A DNA stretch of 64,000 bases from Meandrina meandrites (lineage: Eukaryota > Cnidaria > Anthozoa > Scleractinia > Meandrinidae): contig OY855915.1 in NCBI GenBank assembly GCA_963693305.1, positions 12,409,840 through 12,473,839 of the forward strand, written 5' to 3'. The notes under the pieces were generated by a model that was given only the letters and a program-made list of their open reading frames with translations, was not told where the DNA came from and made no database searches. Both the position numbers and the translations under genes were made by a program. Shown here piece by piece: positions 63,961-64,000 of this stretch (within the stretch, counting starts at the first letter, position 1; every line of letters starts with the position of its first letter).

Positions 63961-64000
63961 CTTACACACACTTTGCGCTATTTTACATTTCTGGAGCTGC

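Overview
This is eukaryotic, AT-rich, intron-rich DNA full of short transposon relics. Its main gene is an animal-type alsin, and the repeats (tRNA-headed SINEs, Penelope-like pieces, hAT/pogo MITEs, Harbinger, a Ty3/gypsy element) fit an anthozoan cnidarian, most likely a scleractinian coral. The organism is an inference; no species marker is present.

The window is organised around one host gene on the minus strand. A complete ALS2 (alsin) coding sequence runs from 52734 down to 5461. I could build it by hand as 32 coding exons whose splice sites and phases all agree (5217 nt, 1738 codons plus stop; human alsin is 1657 aa). Exons 1-4 encode RCC1-like blades around a long serine/acid-rich linker, exons 5-12 the DH region, exons 13-16 the PH region, exons 17-23 a run of MORN repeats, exons 24-25 a helical linker, and exons 26-32 the VPS9 domain. 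The product is expected to be an endosomal exchange factor for Rab5-type GTPases.

1-3100: the 3' part of a Ty3/gypsy element (reverse transcriptase, integrase, 3' LTR) lacking RNase H, then a dispersed repeat. 3100-5460: unannotated DNA, a SINE head and the 3' flank of ALS2. 5461-30416: exons 32 to 5, with introns holding SINEs, a Penelope-like GIY-YIG fragment, several MITEs and fold-back elements. 30417-42709: a 12.3 kb intron holding a minisatellite, a frameshifted multicopy-family pseudogene, a very young LTR element with near-identical 561-bp LTRs, and a three-level nest (LINE interrupted by a 4.1 kb inverted-repeat element, itself interrupted by a 1.67 kb TTAA-target element). 42710-52734: exons 4 to 1 with a 99-bp tandem array and a Harbinger transposase remnant.

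52735-64000: the region upstream of ALS2 has no confident host gene. It holds a near-perfect 580-bp palindrome, a TA-flanked DNA transposon with about 220-bp inverted ends and a matching empty site nearby, and two long inverted arms (about 58.9-59.8 and 62.9-63.9 kb) that may bound a 5 kb element. Two possible small minus-strand exons lie between those arms.
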